A stretch of DNA of 64,000 bases, taken from the NCBI GenBank assembly GCA_030867875.1, contig JAOWCC010001589.1:75849537-75913536 (forward strand), in the 5' to 3' direction. Every line of letters begins with the position of its first letter. The stretch's first letter is position 1. Position numbers and translations under genes: made by a program. Under the pieces are notes generated by a model that saw nothing but the letters and a program-made list of their open reading frames with translations, did not search any database and had not been told where the DNA came from. Source of the stretch: Actinernus sp. WN-2022. Taxonomy: Eukaryota; Cnidaria; Anthozoa; Actiniaria; Actinernidae. Positions 45,501 to 59,645 of the stretch are shown here, in pieces.

Positions 45501-48500
45501 ATCTGTAGCAGGTACAAACAATTAATGTATGGGCCAGGTAATATGCGGTATATAAAATATACTCATTTGTATTCAATATCTAACATGATTTTTCAAAAGG
45601 TGGTCTCATTAATAATTATTTCTGGGACACTGCTTAATTTATGTACATGCAATTAGGACGTCTGCCATTAATTAGAGCCATATGCATGCATTAGCCCTGT
45701 CTTCTGTAAGACCTAGGCCATAATATAGTATGTCATTAAGCTTAATAACCCCAATAATATCCAGGAGGGGGGGATATACATACAGGATCGGATGGACCGT
45801 TTGTGCACCAAGCGCAGAACATGGGCGTAGGCACCTACGGTCCTTAACCAGCATTTTTACTGTTTTCCAGGAGCCTGGGAGCTAGTCTAAAATGTCTGAT
45901 AAATCCAGTGTGATGGTGACCACCTTTTGGAAAATCAAGTTAGATAATGCTTGGAAATCTGCCAATCGAGGACTGGACATCTATAGCAGGTACAAACAAT
46001 TAATGTATGGGCCAGGTAATATGCGGTATATAAAATATACTCATTTGTGTTGAATATCTAACATGATTTTTCAAAAGGTGGTCTCATGAATCATTATTTC
46101 TGGGACACTGCTTAATTTATGTACATGCCATTAGGGCCACATCCAATCAGGACGTCTGCCATGAATTAGAGCCATATGCATGCATTAGCCCTGTCTTAGA
46201 GCTATAAGGCCATAATATAATTATTATGTCATTAAGCTTTAACGCCAATATATATCCAGGAAGGGTGGGGGAAATATATATATACAGGATCGGGTGGACG
46301 GGTTGTGCACCAAGCCCAGGGTATGGGCGGTGTCACCTACGCTCCTTAACCAGCATTTTTACTGATTTCCAGGAGCCTGGGAGCTAGTCTGAAATGTCTG
46401 ATCAATCCAGTGTGATGGTGACCACCTTTTGGAAAATCAAGTTAGATAATGCTTGGAAATCTGCCAATCGAGGACTGGACATCTGTAGCAGGTACAAACA
46501 ATTAATGTATGGGCCAGGTAATATGCGGTATATAAAATATACTCATTTGTATTCAATATCTAACATGATTTTTCAAAAGGTGGTCTCATTAATAATTATT
46601 TCTGGGACACTGCTTAATTTATGTACATGCAATTAGGACGTCTGCCATTAATTAGAGCCATATGCATGCATTAGCCCTGTCTTCTGTAAGACCTAGGCCA
46701 TAATATAGTATGTCATTAAGCTTAATAACCCCAATAATATCCAGGAGGGGGGGATATACATACAGGATCGGATGGACCGTTTGTGCACCAAGCGCAGAAC
46801 ATGGGCGTAGGCACCTACGGTCCTTAACCAGCATTTTTACTGTTTTCCAGGAGCCTGGGAGCTAGTCTAAAATGTCTGATAAATCCAGTGTGATGGTGAC
46901 CACCTTTTGGAAAATCAAGTTAGATAATGCTTGGAAATCTGCCAATCGAGGACTGGACATCTATAGCAGGTACAAACAATTAATGTATGGGCCAGGTAAT
47001 ATGCGGTATATAAAATATACTCATTTGTGTTGAATATCTAACATGATTTTTCAAAAGGTGGTCTCATGAATCATTATTTCTGGGACACTGCTTAATTTAT
47101 GTACATGCCATTAGGGCCACATCCAATCAGGACGTCTGCCATGAATTAGAGCCATATGCATGCATTAGCCCTGTCTTAGAGCTATAAGGCCATAATATAA
47201 TTATTATGTCATTAAGCTTTAACGCCAATATATATCCAGGAAGGGTGGGGGAAATATATATATACAGGATCGGGTGGACGGGTTGTGCACCAAGCCCAGG
47301 GTATGGGCGGTGTCACCTACGCTCCTTAACCAGCATTTTTACTGATTTCCAGGAGCCTGGGAGCTAGTCTGAAATGTCTGATCAATCCAGTGTGATGGTG
47401 ACCACCTTTTGGAAAATCAAGTTAGATAATGCTTGGAAATCTGCCAATCGAGGACTGGACATCTGTAGCAGGTACAAACAATTAATGTATGGGCCAGGTA
47501 ATATGCGGTATATAAAATATACTCATTTGTATTCAATATCTAACATGATTTTTCAAAAGGTGGTCTCATTAATAATTATTTCTGGGACACTGCTTAATTT
47601 ATGTACATGCAATTAGGACGTCTGCCATTAATTAGAGCCATATGCATGCATTAGCCCTGTCTTCTGTAAGACCTAGGCCATAATATAGTATGTCATTAAG
47701 CTTAATAACCCCAATAATATCCAGGAGGGGGGGATATACATACAGGATCGGATGGACCGTTTGTGCACCAAGCGCAGAACATGGGCGTAGGCACCTACGG
47801 TCCTTAACCAGCATTTTTACTGTTTTCCAGGAGCCTGGGAGCTAGTCTAAAATGTCTGATAAATCCAGTGTGATGGTGACCACCTTTTGGAAAATCAAGT
47901 TAGATAATGCTTGGAAATCTGCCAATCGAGGACTGGACATCTATAGCAGGTACAAACAATTAATGTATGGGCCAGGTAATATGCGGTATATAAAATATAC
48001 TCATTTGTGTTGAATATCTAACATGATTTTTCAAAAGGTGGTCTCATGAATCATTATTTCTGGGACACTGCTTAATTTATGTACATGCCATTAGGGCCAC
48101 ATCCAATCAGGACGTCTGCCATGAATTAGAGCCATATGCATGCATTAGCCCTGTCTTAGAGCTATAAGGCCATAATATAATTATTATGTCATTAAGCTTT
48201 AACGCCAATATATATCCAGGAAGGGTGGGGGAAATATATATATACAGGATCGGGTGGACGGGTTGTGCACCAAGCCCAGGGTATGGGCGGTGTCACCTAC
48301 GCTCCTTAACCAGCATTTTTACTGATTTCCAGGAGCCTGGGAGCTAGTCTGAAATGTCTGATCAATCCAGTGTGATGGTGACCACCTTTTGGAAAATCAA
48401 GTTAGATAATGCTTGGAAATCTGCCAATCGAGGACTGGACATCTGTAGCAGGTACAAACAATTAATGTATGGGCCAGGTAATATGCGGTATATAAAATAT

Positions 48501-51500
48501 ACTCATTTGTATTCAATATCTAACATGATTTTTCAAAAGGTGGTCTCATTAATAATTATTTCTGGGACACTGCTTAATTTATGTACATGCAATTAGGACG
48601 TCTGCCATTAATTAGAGCCATATGCATGCATTAGCCCTGTCTTCTGTAAGACCTAGGCCATAATATAGTATGTCATTAAGCTTAATAACCCCAATAATAT
48701 CCAGGAGGGGGGGATATACATACAGGATCGGATGGACCGTTTGTGCACCAAGCGCAGAACATGGGCGTAGGCACCTACGGTCCTTAACCAGCATTTTTAC
48801 TGTTTTCCAGGAGCCTGGGAGCTAGTCTAAAATGTCTGATAAATCCAGTGTGATGGTGACCACCTTTTGGAAAATCAAGTTAGATAATGCTTGGAAATCT
48901 GCCAATCGAGGACTGGACATCTATAGCAGGTACAAACAATTAATGTATGGGCCAGGTAATATGCGGTATATAAAATATACTCATTTGTGTTGAATATCTA
49001 ACATGATTTTTCAAAAGGTGGTCTCATGAATCATTATTTCTGGGACACTGCTTAATTTATGTACATGCCATTAGGGCCACATCCAATCAGGACGTCTGCC
49101 ATGAATTAGAGCCATATGCATGCATTAGCCCTGTCTTAGAGCTATAAGGCCATAATATAATTATTATGTCATTAAGCTTTAACGCCAATATATATCCAGG
49201 AAGGGTGGGGGAAATATATATATACAGGATCGGGTGGACGGGTTGTGCACCAAGCCCAGGGTATGGGCGGTGTCACCTACGCTCCTTAACCAGCATTTTT
49301 ACTGATTTCCAGGAGCCTGGGAGCTAGTCTGAAATGTCTGATCAATCCAGTGTGATGGTGACCACCTTTTGGAAAATCAAGTTAGATAATGCTTGGAAAT
49401 CTGCCAATCGAGGACTGGACATCTGTAGCAGGTACAAACAATTAATGTATGGGCCAGGTAATATGCGGTATATAAAATATACTCATTTGTATTCAATATC
49501 TAACATGATTTTTCAAAAGGTGGTCTCATTAATAATTATTTCTGGGACACTGCTTAATTTATGTACATGCAATTAGGACGTCTGCCATTAATTAGAGCCA
49601 TATGCATGCATTAGCCCTGTCTTCTGTAAGACCTAGGCCATAATATAGTATGTCATTAAGCTTAATAACCCCAATAATATCCAGGAGGGGGGGATATACA
49701 TACAGGATCGGATGGACCGTTTGTGCACCAAGCGCAGAACATGGGCGTAGGCACCTACGGTCCTTAACCAGCATTTTTACTGTTTTCCAGGAGCCTGGGA
49801 GCTAGTCTAAAATGTCTGATAAATCCAGTGTGATGGTGACCACCTTTTGGAAAATCAAGTTAGATAATGCTTGGAAATCTGCCAATCGAGGACTGGACAT
49901 CTATAGCAGGTACAAACAATTAATGTATGGGCCAGGTAATATGCGGTATATAAAATATACTCATTTGTGTTGAATATCTAACATGATTTTTCAAAAGGTG
50001 GTCTCATGAATCATTATTTCTGGGACACTGCTTAATTTATGTACATGCCATTAGGGCCACATCCAATCAGGACGTCTGCCATGAATTAGAGCCATATGCA
50101 TGCATTAGCCCTGTCTTAGAGCTATAAGGCCATAATATAATTATTATGTCATTAAGCTTTAACGCCAATATATATCCAGGAAGGGTGGGGGAAATATATA
50201 TATACAGGATCGGGTGGACGGGTTGTGCACCAAGCCCAGGGTATGGGCGGTGTCACCTACGCTCCTTAACCAGCATTTTTACTGATTTCCAGGAGCCTGG
50301 GAGCTAGTCTGAAATGTCTGATCAATCCAGTGTGATGGTGACCACCTTTTGGAAAATCAAGTTAGATAATGCTTGGAAATCTGCCAATCGAGGACTGGAC
50401 ATCTGTAGCAGGTACAAACAATTAATGTATGGGCCAGGTAATATGCGGTATATAAAATATACTCATTTGTATTCAATATCTAACATGATTTTTCAAAAGG
50501 TGGTCTCATTAATAATTATTTCTGGGACACTGCTTAATTTATGTACATGCAATTAGGACGTCTGCCATTAATTAGAGCCATATGCATGCATTAGCCCTGT
50601 CTTCTGTAAGACCTAGGCCATAATATAGTATGTCATTAAGCTTAATAACCCCAATAATATCCAGGAGGGGGGGATATACATACAGGATCGGATGGACCGT
50701 TTGTGCACCAAGCGCAGAACATGGGCGTAGGCACCTACGGTCCTTAACCAGCATTTTTACTGTTTTCCAGGAGCCTGGGAGCTAGTCTAAAATGTCTGAT
50801 AAATCCAGTGTGATGGTGACCACCTTTTGGAAAATCAAGTTAGATAATGCTTGGAAATCTGCCAATCGAGGACTGGACATCTATAGCAGGTACAAACAAT
50901 TAATGTATGGGCCAGGTAATATGCGGTATATAAAATATACTCATTTGTGTTGAATATCTAACATGATTTTTCAAAAGGTGGTCTCATGAATCATTATTTC
51001 TGGGACACTGCTTAATTTATGTACATGCCATTAGGGCCACATCCAATCAGGACGTCTGCCATGAATTAGAGCCATATGCATGCATTAGCCCTGTCTTAGA
51101 GCTATAAGGCCATAATATAATTATTATGTCATTAAGCTTTAACGCCAATATATATCCAGGAAGGGTGGGGGAAATATATATATACAGGATCGGGTGGACG
51201 GGTTGTGCACCAAGCCCAGGGTATGGGCGGTGTCACCTACGCTCCTTAACCAGCATTTTTACTGATTTCCAGGAGCCTGGGAGCTAGTCTGAAATGTCTG
51301 ATCAATCCAGTGTGATGGTGACCACCTTTTGGAAAATCAAGTTAGATAATGCTTGGAAATCTGCCAATCGAGGACTGGACATCTGTAGCAGGTACAAACA
51401 ATTAATGTATGGGCCAGGTAATATGCGGTATATAAAATATACTCATTTGTATTCAATATCTAACATGATTTTTCAAAAGGTGGTCTCATTAATAATTATT

Positions 51501-54500
51501 TCTGGGACACTGCTTAATTTATGTACATGCAATTAGGACGTCTGCCATTAATTAGAGCCATATGCATGCATTAGCCCTGTCTTCTGTAAGACCTAGGCCA
51601 TAATATAGTATGTCATTAAGCTTAATAACCCCAATAATATCCAGGAGGGGGGGATATACATACAGGATCGGATGGACCGTTTGTGCACCAAGCGCAGAAC
51701 ATGGGCGTAGGCACCTACGGTCCTTAACCAGCATTTTTACTGTTTTCCAGGAGCCTGGGAGCTAGTCTAAAATGTCTGATAAATCCAGTGTGATGGTGAC
51801 CACCTTTTGGAAAATCAAGTTAGATAATGCTTGGAAATCTGCCAATCGAGGACTGGACATCTATAGCAGGTACAAACAATTAATGTATGGGCCAGGTAAT
51901 ATGCGGTATATAAAATATACTCATTTGTGTTGAATATCTAACATGATTTTTCAAAAGGTGGTCTCATGAATCATTATTTCTGGGACACTGCTTAATTTAT
52001 GTACATGCCATTAGGGCCACATCCAATCAGGACGTCTGCCATGAATTAGAGCCATATGCATGCATTAGCCCTGTCTTAGAGCTATAAGGCCATAATATAA
52101 TTATTATGTCATTAAGCTTTAACGCCAATATATATCCAGGAAGGGTGGGGGAAATATATATATACAGGATCGGGTGGACGGGTTGTGCACCAAGCCCAGG
52201 GTATGGGCGGTGTCACCTACGCTCCTTAACCAGCATTTTTACTGATTTCCAGGAGCCTGGGAGCTAGTCTGAAATGTCTGATCAATCCAGTGTGATGGTG
52301 ACCACCTTTTGGAAAATCAAGTTAGATAATGCTTGGAAATCTGCCAATCGAGGACTGGACATCTGTAGCAGGTACAAACAATTAATGTATGGGCCAGGTA
52401 ATATGCGGTATATAAAATATACTCATTTGTATTCAATATCTAACATGATTTTTCAAAAGGTGGTCTCATTAATAATTATTTCTGGGACACTGCTTAATTT
52501 ATGTACATGCAATTAGGACGTCTGCCATTAATTAGAGCCATATGCATGCATTAGCCCTGTCTTCTGTAAGACCTAGGCCATAATATAGTATGTCATTAAG
52601 CTTAATAACCCCAATAATATCCAGGAGGGGGGGATATACATACAGGATCGGATGGACCGTTTGTGCACCAAGCGCAGAACATGGGCGTAGGCACCTACGG
52701 TCCTTAACCAGCATTTTTACTGTTTTCCAGGAGCCTGGGAGCTAGTCTAAAATGTCTGATAAATCCAGTGTGATGGTGACCACCTTTTGGAAAATCAAGT
52801 TAGATAATGCTTGGAAATCTGCCAATCGAGGACTGGACATCTATAGCAGGTACAAACAATTAATGTATGGGCCAGGTAATATGCGGTATATAAAATATAC
52901 TCATTTGTGTTGAATATCTAACATGATTTTTCAAAAGGTGGTCTCATGAATCATTATTTCTGGGACACTGCTTAATTTATGTACATGCCATTAGGGCCAC
53001 ATCCAATCAGGACGTCTGCCATGAATTAGAGCCATATGCATGCATTAGCCCTGTCTTAGAGCTATAAGGCCATAATATAATTATTATGTCATTAAGCTTT
53101 AACGCCAATATATATCCAGGAAGGGTGGGGGAAATATATATATACAGGATCGGGTGGACGGGTTGTGCACCAAGCCCAGGGTATGGGCGGTGTCACCTAC
53201 GCTCCTTAACCAGCATTTTTACTGATTTCCAGGAGCCTGGGAGCTAGTCTGAAATGTCTGATCAATCCAGTGTGATGGTGACCACCTTTTGGAAAATCAA
53301 GTTAGATAATGCTTGGAAATCTGCCAATCGAGGACTGGACATCTGTAGCAGGTACAAACAATTAATGTATGGGCCAGGTAATATGCGGTATATAAAATAT
53401 ACTCATTTGTATTCAATATCTAACATGATTTTTCAAAAGGTGGTCTCATTAATAATTATTTCTGGGACACTGCTTAATTTATGTACATGCAATTAGGACG
53501 TCTGCCATTAATTAGAGCCATATGCATGCATTAGCCCTGTCTTCTGTAAGACCTAGGCCATAATATAGTATGTCATTAAGCTTAATAACCCCAATAATAT
53601 CCAGGAGGGGGGGATATACATACAGGATCGGATGGACCGTTTGTGCACCAAGCGCAGAACATGGGCGTAGGCACCTACGGTCCTTAACCAGCATTTTTAC
53701 TGTTTTCCAGGAGCCTGGGAGCTAGTCTAAAATGTCTGATAAATCCAGTGTGATGGTGACCACCTTTTGGAAAATCAAGTTAGATAATGCTTGGAAATCT
53801 GCCAATCGAGGACTGGACATCTATAGCAGGTACAAACAATTAATGTATGGGCCAGGTAATATGCGGTATATAAAATATACTCATTTGTGTTGAATATCTA
53901 ACATGATTTTTCAAAAGGTGGTCTCATGAATCATTATTTCTGGGACACTGCTTAATTTATGTACATGCCATTAGGGCCACATCCAATCAGGACGTCTGCC
54001 ATGAATTAGAGCCATATGCATGCATTAGCCCTGTCTTAGAGCTATAAGGCCATAATATAATTATTATGTCATTAAGCTTTAACGCCAATATATATCCAGG
54101 AAGGGTGGGGGAAATATATATATACAGGATCGGGTGGACGGGTTGTGCACCAAGCCCAGGGTATGGGCGGTGTCACCTACGCTCCTTAACCAGCATTTTT
54201 ACTGATTTCCAGGAGCCTGGGAGCTAGTCTGAAATGTCTGATCAATCCAGTGTGATGGTGACCACCTTTTGGAAAATCAAGTTAGATAATGCTTGGAAAT
54301 CTGCCAATCGAGGACTGGACATCTGTAGCAGGTACAAACAATTAATGTATGGGCCAGGTAATATGCGGTATATAAAATATACTCATTTGTATTCAATATC
54401 TAACATGATTTTTCAAAAGGTGGTCTCATTAATAATTATTTCTGGGACACTGCTTAATTTATGTACATGCAATTAGGACGTCTGCCATTAATTAGAGCCA

Positions 54501-56834
54501 TATGCATGCATTAGCCCTGTCTTCTGTAAGACCTAGGCCATAATATAGTATGTCATTAAGCTTAATAACCCCAATAATATCCAGGAGGGGGGGATATACA
54601 TACAGGATCGGATGGACCGTTTGTGCACCAAGCGCAGAACATGGGCGTAGGCACCTACGGTCCTTAACCAGCATTTTTACTGTTTTCCAGGAGCCTGGGA
54701 GCTAGTCTAAAATGTCTGATAAATCCAGTGTGATGGTGACCACCTTTTGGAAAATCAAGTTAGATAATGCTTGGAAATCTGCCAATCGAGGACTGGACAT
54801 CTATAGCAGGTACAAACAATTAATGTATGGGCCAGGTAATATGCGGTATATAAAATATACTCATTTGTGTTGAATATCTAACATGATTTTTCAAAAGGTG
54901 GTCTCATGAATCATTATTTCTGGGACACTGCTTAATTTATGTACATGCCATTAGGGCCACATCCAATCAGGACGTCTGCCATGAATTAGAGCCATATGCA
55001 TGCATTAGCCCTGTCTTAGAGCTATAAGGCCATAATATAATTATTATGTCATTAAGCTTTAACGCCAATATATATCCAGGAAGGGTGGGGGAAATATATA
55101 TATACAGGATCGGGTGGACGGGTTGTGCACCAAGCCCAGGGTATGGGCGGTGTCACCTACGCTCCTTAACCAGCATTTTTACTGATTTCCAGGAGCCTGG
55201 GAGCTAGTCTGAAATGTCTGATCAATCCAGTGTGATGGTGACCACCTTTTGGAAAATCAAGTTAGATAATGCTTGGAAATCTGCCAATCGAGGACTGGAC
55301 ATCTGTAGCAGGTACAAACAATTAATGTATGGGCCAGGTAATATGCGGTATATAAAATATACTCATTTGTATTCAATATCTAACATGATTTTTCAAAAGG
55401 TGGTCTCATTAATAATTATTTCTGGGACACTGCTTAATTTATGTACATGCAATTAGGACGTCTGCCATTAATTAGAGCCATATGCATGCATTAGCCCTGT
55501 CTTCTGTAAGACCTAGGCCATAATATAGTATGTCATTAAGCTTAATAACCCCAATAATATCCAGGAGGGGGGGATATACATACAGGATCGGATGGACCGT
55601 TTGTGCACCAAGCGCAGAACATGGGCGTAGGCACCTACGGTCCTTAACCAGCATTTTTACTGTTTTCCAGGAGCCTGGGAGCTAGTCTAAAATGTCTGAT
55701 CAATCCAGTGTGATGGTGACCACCTTTTGGAAAATCAAGTTAGATAATGCTTGGAAATCTGCCAATCGAGGACTGGACATCTATAGCAGGTACAAACAAT
55801 TAATGTATGGGCCAGGTAATATGCGGTATATAAAATATACTCATTTGTGTTGAATATCTAACATGATTTTTCAAAAGGTGGTCTCATGAATCATTATTTC
55901 TGGGACACTGCTTAATTTATGTACATGCCATTAGGGCCACATCCAATCAGGACGTCTGCCATGAATTAGAGCCATATGCATGCATTAGCCCTGTCTTAGA
56001 GCTATAAGGCCATAATATAATTATTATGTCATTAAGCTTTAACGCCAATATATATCCAGGAAGGGTGGGGGAAATATATATATACAGGATCGGGTGGACG
56101 GGTTGTGCACCAAGCCCAGGGTATGGGCGGTGTCACCTACGCTCCTTAACCAGCATTTTTACTGATTTCCAGGAGCCTGGGAGCTAGTCTGAAATGTCTG
56201 ATCAATCCAGTGTGATGGTGACCACCTTTTGGAAAATCAAGTTAGATAATGCTTGGAAATCTGCCAATCGAGGACTGGACATCTGTAGCAGGTACAAACA
56301 ATTAATGTATGGGCCAGGTAATATGCGGTATATAAAATATACTCATTTGTATTCAATATCTAACATGATTTTTCAAAAGGTGGTCTCATTAATAATTATT
56401 TCTGGGACACTGCTTAATTTATGTACATGCAATTAGGACGTCTGCCATTAATTAGAGCCATATGCATGCATTAGCCCTGTCTTCTGTAAGACCTAGGCCA
56501 TAATATAGTATGTCATTAAGCTTAATAACCCCAATAATATCCAGGAGGGGGGGATATACATACAGGATCGGATGGACCGTTTGTGCACCAAGCGCAGAAC
56601 ATGGGCGTAGGCACCTACGGTCCTTAACCAGCATTTTTACTGTTTTCCAGGAGCCTGGGAGCTAGTCTAAAATGTCTGATAAATCCAGTGTGATGGTGAC
56701 CACCTTTTGGAAAATCAAGTTAGATAATGCTTGGAAATCTGCCAATCGAGGACTGGACATCTATAGCAGGTACAAACAATTAATGTATGGGCCAGGTAAT
56801 ATGCGGTATATAAAATATACTCATTTGTGTTGAA

Positions 56835-56948
56835 TAATTAATGCTTGGAAATCTGCCAATCGAGGACTGGACATCTATAGCAGGTACAAACAATTAATGT
56901 ATGGGCCAGGTAATATGCGGTATATAAAATATACTCATTTGTGTTGAA
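56835..56948 (+). repeat. Extra duplication of the half-unit A tail at the array end
   Basis: After the last complete A (ends 56,834) the stretch from AATGCTTGGAAATCTGCCAA to TCATTTGTGTTGAA is repeated once more before the final truncated B starts at 56,949. It is the only structural irregularity in the array. Confidence 0.9.
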
Positions 56949-57132
56949 TATCTAACATGATTTTTCAAAAGGTGGTCTCATGAATCATTATTTCTGGGAC
57001 ACTGCTTAATTTATGTACATGCCATTAGGGCCACATCCAATCAGGACGTCTGCCATGAATTAGAGCCATATGCATGCATTAGCCCTGTCTTAGAGCTATA
57101 AGGCCATAATATATTATGTCATTAAGCTTTAA

Positions 57133-57887
57133 CCCGACAGCAACATTTCAAATTGATTCAGTGCTGGTCCCAGCTTGCATACAACTGCAGTACAGTCAAC
57201 GTTTTGGTAAATCAAATTCCTTCCCATACTACGCCATATACGCTTGACGCGAAGATAATAATAACATGACAACTTGTGGTGTGTGACAGTGCCGAATGCC
57301 TGGTGGACAGTATATAGCAAACGTTTTTTTTAATTAACTACGGTAAATAGTAAATAAATAATACTTAACAAATATAACAATTATATTAATAACAATTTCT
57401 AAAGTATATAACATGGCTTGAAGGAAGCCATTAAACATTCCAAATCCGTAAGATTTTACATTCTGAAAGAATGTGTATACAACCAATACCATATACAATT
57501 TACAGGGAAATGGGAAAATCAAATCAAAATATAATAATCCGATCGCAAAGCAAATAAGAGGCTTTACACATACTTAAATCAAATACAGTAAATCTAAAAT
57601 TGCAAAGTAACAATAATAGGCCATGGAAAATCGATATATAAATATAAACGACAACTAAGTTGGCGTACTTGTGGCTGTCCAACAAGCGAGAGAACTAAAT
57701 TTAAATGATTCAATCCTTATATATACCTACATGTATCGTATTATTAATATTAAAATATATAGAAGAAAAGTAACTAATGAACTATTACGTACGTACGTAA
57801 GTGATAAACGAATAGCTAGACGTCGTAATGAATATATACCGCATTACGACCGTCCGATTTACCCAATAATCTGATAAGTTAATGGCC
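57133..57887. other. Unassigned AT-rich spacer
   Basis: No supported gene. A 40-bp segment at 57,840-57,879 (GACCGTCCGATTTACCCAAT) recurs at about 58,288-58,327. Confidence 0.4.
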
Positions 57888-58215
57888 CCTGCAGGCCCGG
57901 GGGGGGGACTCCCTTATGTGAGGGGTACATGGATGCTCGTCGTACCTTTTAGGGGTCAAAATCAGGAGTTTGGTACCACTTAGGGTATCCACCATCAAAC
58001 ACAGACATTTCTATGTAAAGCGGTACCTTTTTGGGGTCGGGTGTCAATTGAACAAAAAAGCTGTTATAAATTTACATTTCTATTATCTTTTAGGGGTCAA
58101 AATAAGCTTGAGCCACGCCCATTTTAGTACCTCTTAGGGGTCAAATCGAAAATGTCCGACGAGCATCCCTACCCCTTTTATATGGGAGTCCCCCCCCCCC
58201 CCCCGGGCCTGCAGG
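57888..58215. mobile_element. MITE with G/C-homopolymer TIRs
   Basis: CCTGCAGGCCCGGGGGGGGG then ACTCCCTTAT at the left is inverted at the right (TATGGGAGTCC, C-run, GGGCCTGCAGG). The interior repeats TTTTAGGGGTCAAAAT. About 328 bp, non-coding. Confidence 0.75.
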
Positions 58216-58560
58216 AGAATCTGCTCGGATGATTGCAAGCCAACCGACTGATCCAACGACCTTACGTACGATCATCCAACCGCATTACGACCTCCCGACC
58301 GTCGATTTACCCAATAATCGTGTAAGTGTGGTCCTGAGCTTAAGAGAGAATTTTTTTTTTGATAAATTTTGATTTAATTTCTTGTTTATAGCTATGTCGT
58401 GCATCACTGACATACTCGGTTAGAGTACGGAACAAAACAATGGGTCCTACATTGATAGTTCGGTCACATTGGCATATATATAACACCGTGATGTCGGGAG
58501 CCTTTGCATTGGACCTTCCCGAGACATTGCACTTATATTAGGACTGTCAGTTTGGGAGCA
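58216..58560. other. Unassigned spacer
   Basis: Includes the second copy of the CGATTTACCCAATAATC flank repeat. Confidence 0.35.
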
Positions 58561-58737
58561 AGCACTGATTGATAATAAAACATCAGAGTCGTTATATCAG
58601 TGACATAGACATGAAGTTTTAGTAATCAGGTTTATGTCAAATTTGATAGAAACCTGATTAATAAAATTTGATATAAATGTGATTGATAAAACATCATGTC
58701 TATATCACTGAAATGATGTTTTATTGATCAGTGTCTA
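58561..58737. repeat. Nested inverted repeat (MITE-like)
   Basis: Outer arms CACTGATTGATAATAAAACA / TGATGTTTTATTGATCAGTG and inner arms TCAGTGACATAGACATGAAG / CATCATGTCTATATCACTGA. No ORF. Confidence 0.65.
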
Positions 58738-59521
58738 TACTGGGGTATATTAAAAGAGGCCATCATGTGGTGTCATTTAGCACATATGATTGGCTAGTAC
58801 CCTTTATGAATTATTAATGAATTTTAGAAATAGAACTATACAGGCATCCAATCTACATGGTAGGGTTAATTAAGTAAGCTCTGATGTGCACCAACCAGGC
58901 AAGCTCCAATAATTAACTCACGAGCCCCATCCACAATTGTATTGCTGCATTATGTCTCTGAAACTTCATATAATTATGTGAATTATAATCTGTTGTTCAT
59001 CCATCTGTTAAGCATATACCGCCAAGCTTTGGAAAAAATAATTATCATCCAATTTATTGCAAATTTAAAGAAATTTCCGAAACAGGCCTGATTATTATGG
59101 CAAGGACAAACCTATACACCAGCTGTACTATCAAAAATGGAGAAACCGGCCTTTCAATCTGAATGAATTGTCTCGTTCAAATAGCTGTCATGCATCGTCA
59201 CTGCACTCAAATGACATAATTAAATCATGATTACCATTAATACTTAATGCTATTATTAGCTAACAATGGGCCTTTTGCAGGAATGCAATCACGTGGTTGT
59301 ACTGGTTGGCAAAGTTTCTGACTTTTTTTTAATTTAAAGGCGCTTGTACGAGATCGATATAAGTGTTAATTAGCAATCGATTGTCCATCTTTCTACAACA
59401 GCATTTAGAAGTTTGTTTGCCACCCAGGAAAGTCTTTCCCATGGGGGCATGAGCGCAATTCATTGGTTATAGAAGTGATATATCACCACGTGACTGTTTC
59501 CTACAAAAAGGCCGATGCCTT
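58738..59521. other. Unassigned spacer before the gap
   Basis: No gag-like or LTR-like sequence recognised up to the gap. Confidence 0.35.
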
Positions 59522-59621
59522 NNNNNNNNNNNNNNNNNNNNNNNNNNNNNNNNNNNNNNNNNNNNNNNNNNNNNNNNNNNNNNNNNNNNNNNNNNNNNNN
59601 NNNNNNNNNNNNNNNNNNNNN
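59522..59621. other. Assembly gap, 100 N
   Basis: Exactly 100 unknown bases, a usual placeholder for a scaffold gap of unknown size. The 5' LTR and gag of the retroelement to the right may be hidden here, or the two sides may not be adjacent. Confidence 0.99.
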
Positions 59622-59645
59622 TTAATAACCAGGTTTTAAAAGAGG

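Larger units (their letters stand above)
41657..57132. repeat. 980-bp dimeric satellite (higher-order repeat), ~15.5 copies
   Basis: The period is exactly 980 bp. Each period is a 478-bp half-unit A (first 41,657-42,134) plus a 502-bp half-unit B (first 42,135-42,636). A and B clearly share ancestry and differ mainly in the middle (for example GGATCGGATGGACCGTTTGT versus GGATCGGGTGGACGGGTTGT). Periods are essentially identical. By eye the only change found is A-to-C at 55,701 in the fifteenth A. The array stops in a truncated B at ~57,132. Unit-wise expansion (unequal exchange or rolling-circle reinsertion) of a dimer explains this better than monomer-wise growth. Confidence 0.97.

Noticed and set aside
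41657..57132. CRISPR-like or rDNA array
   Set aside because: Unit length, lack of spacers and absence of rRNA sequence rule these out. It is a satellite.
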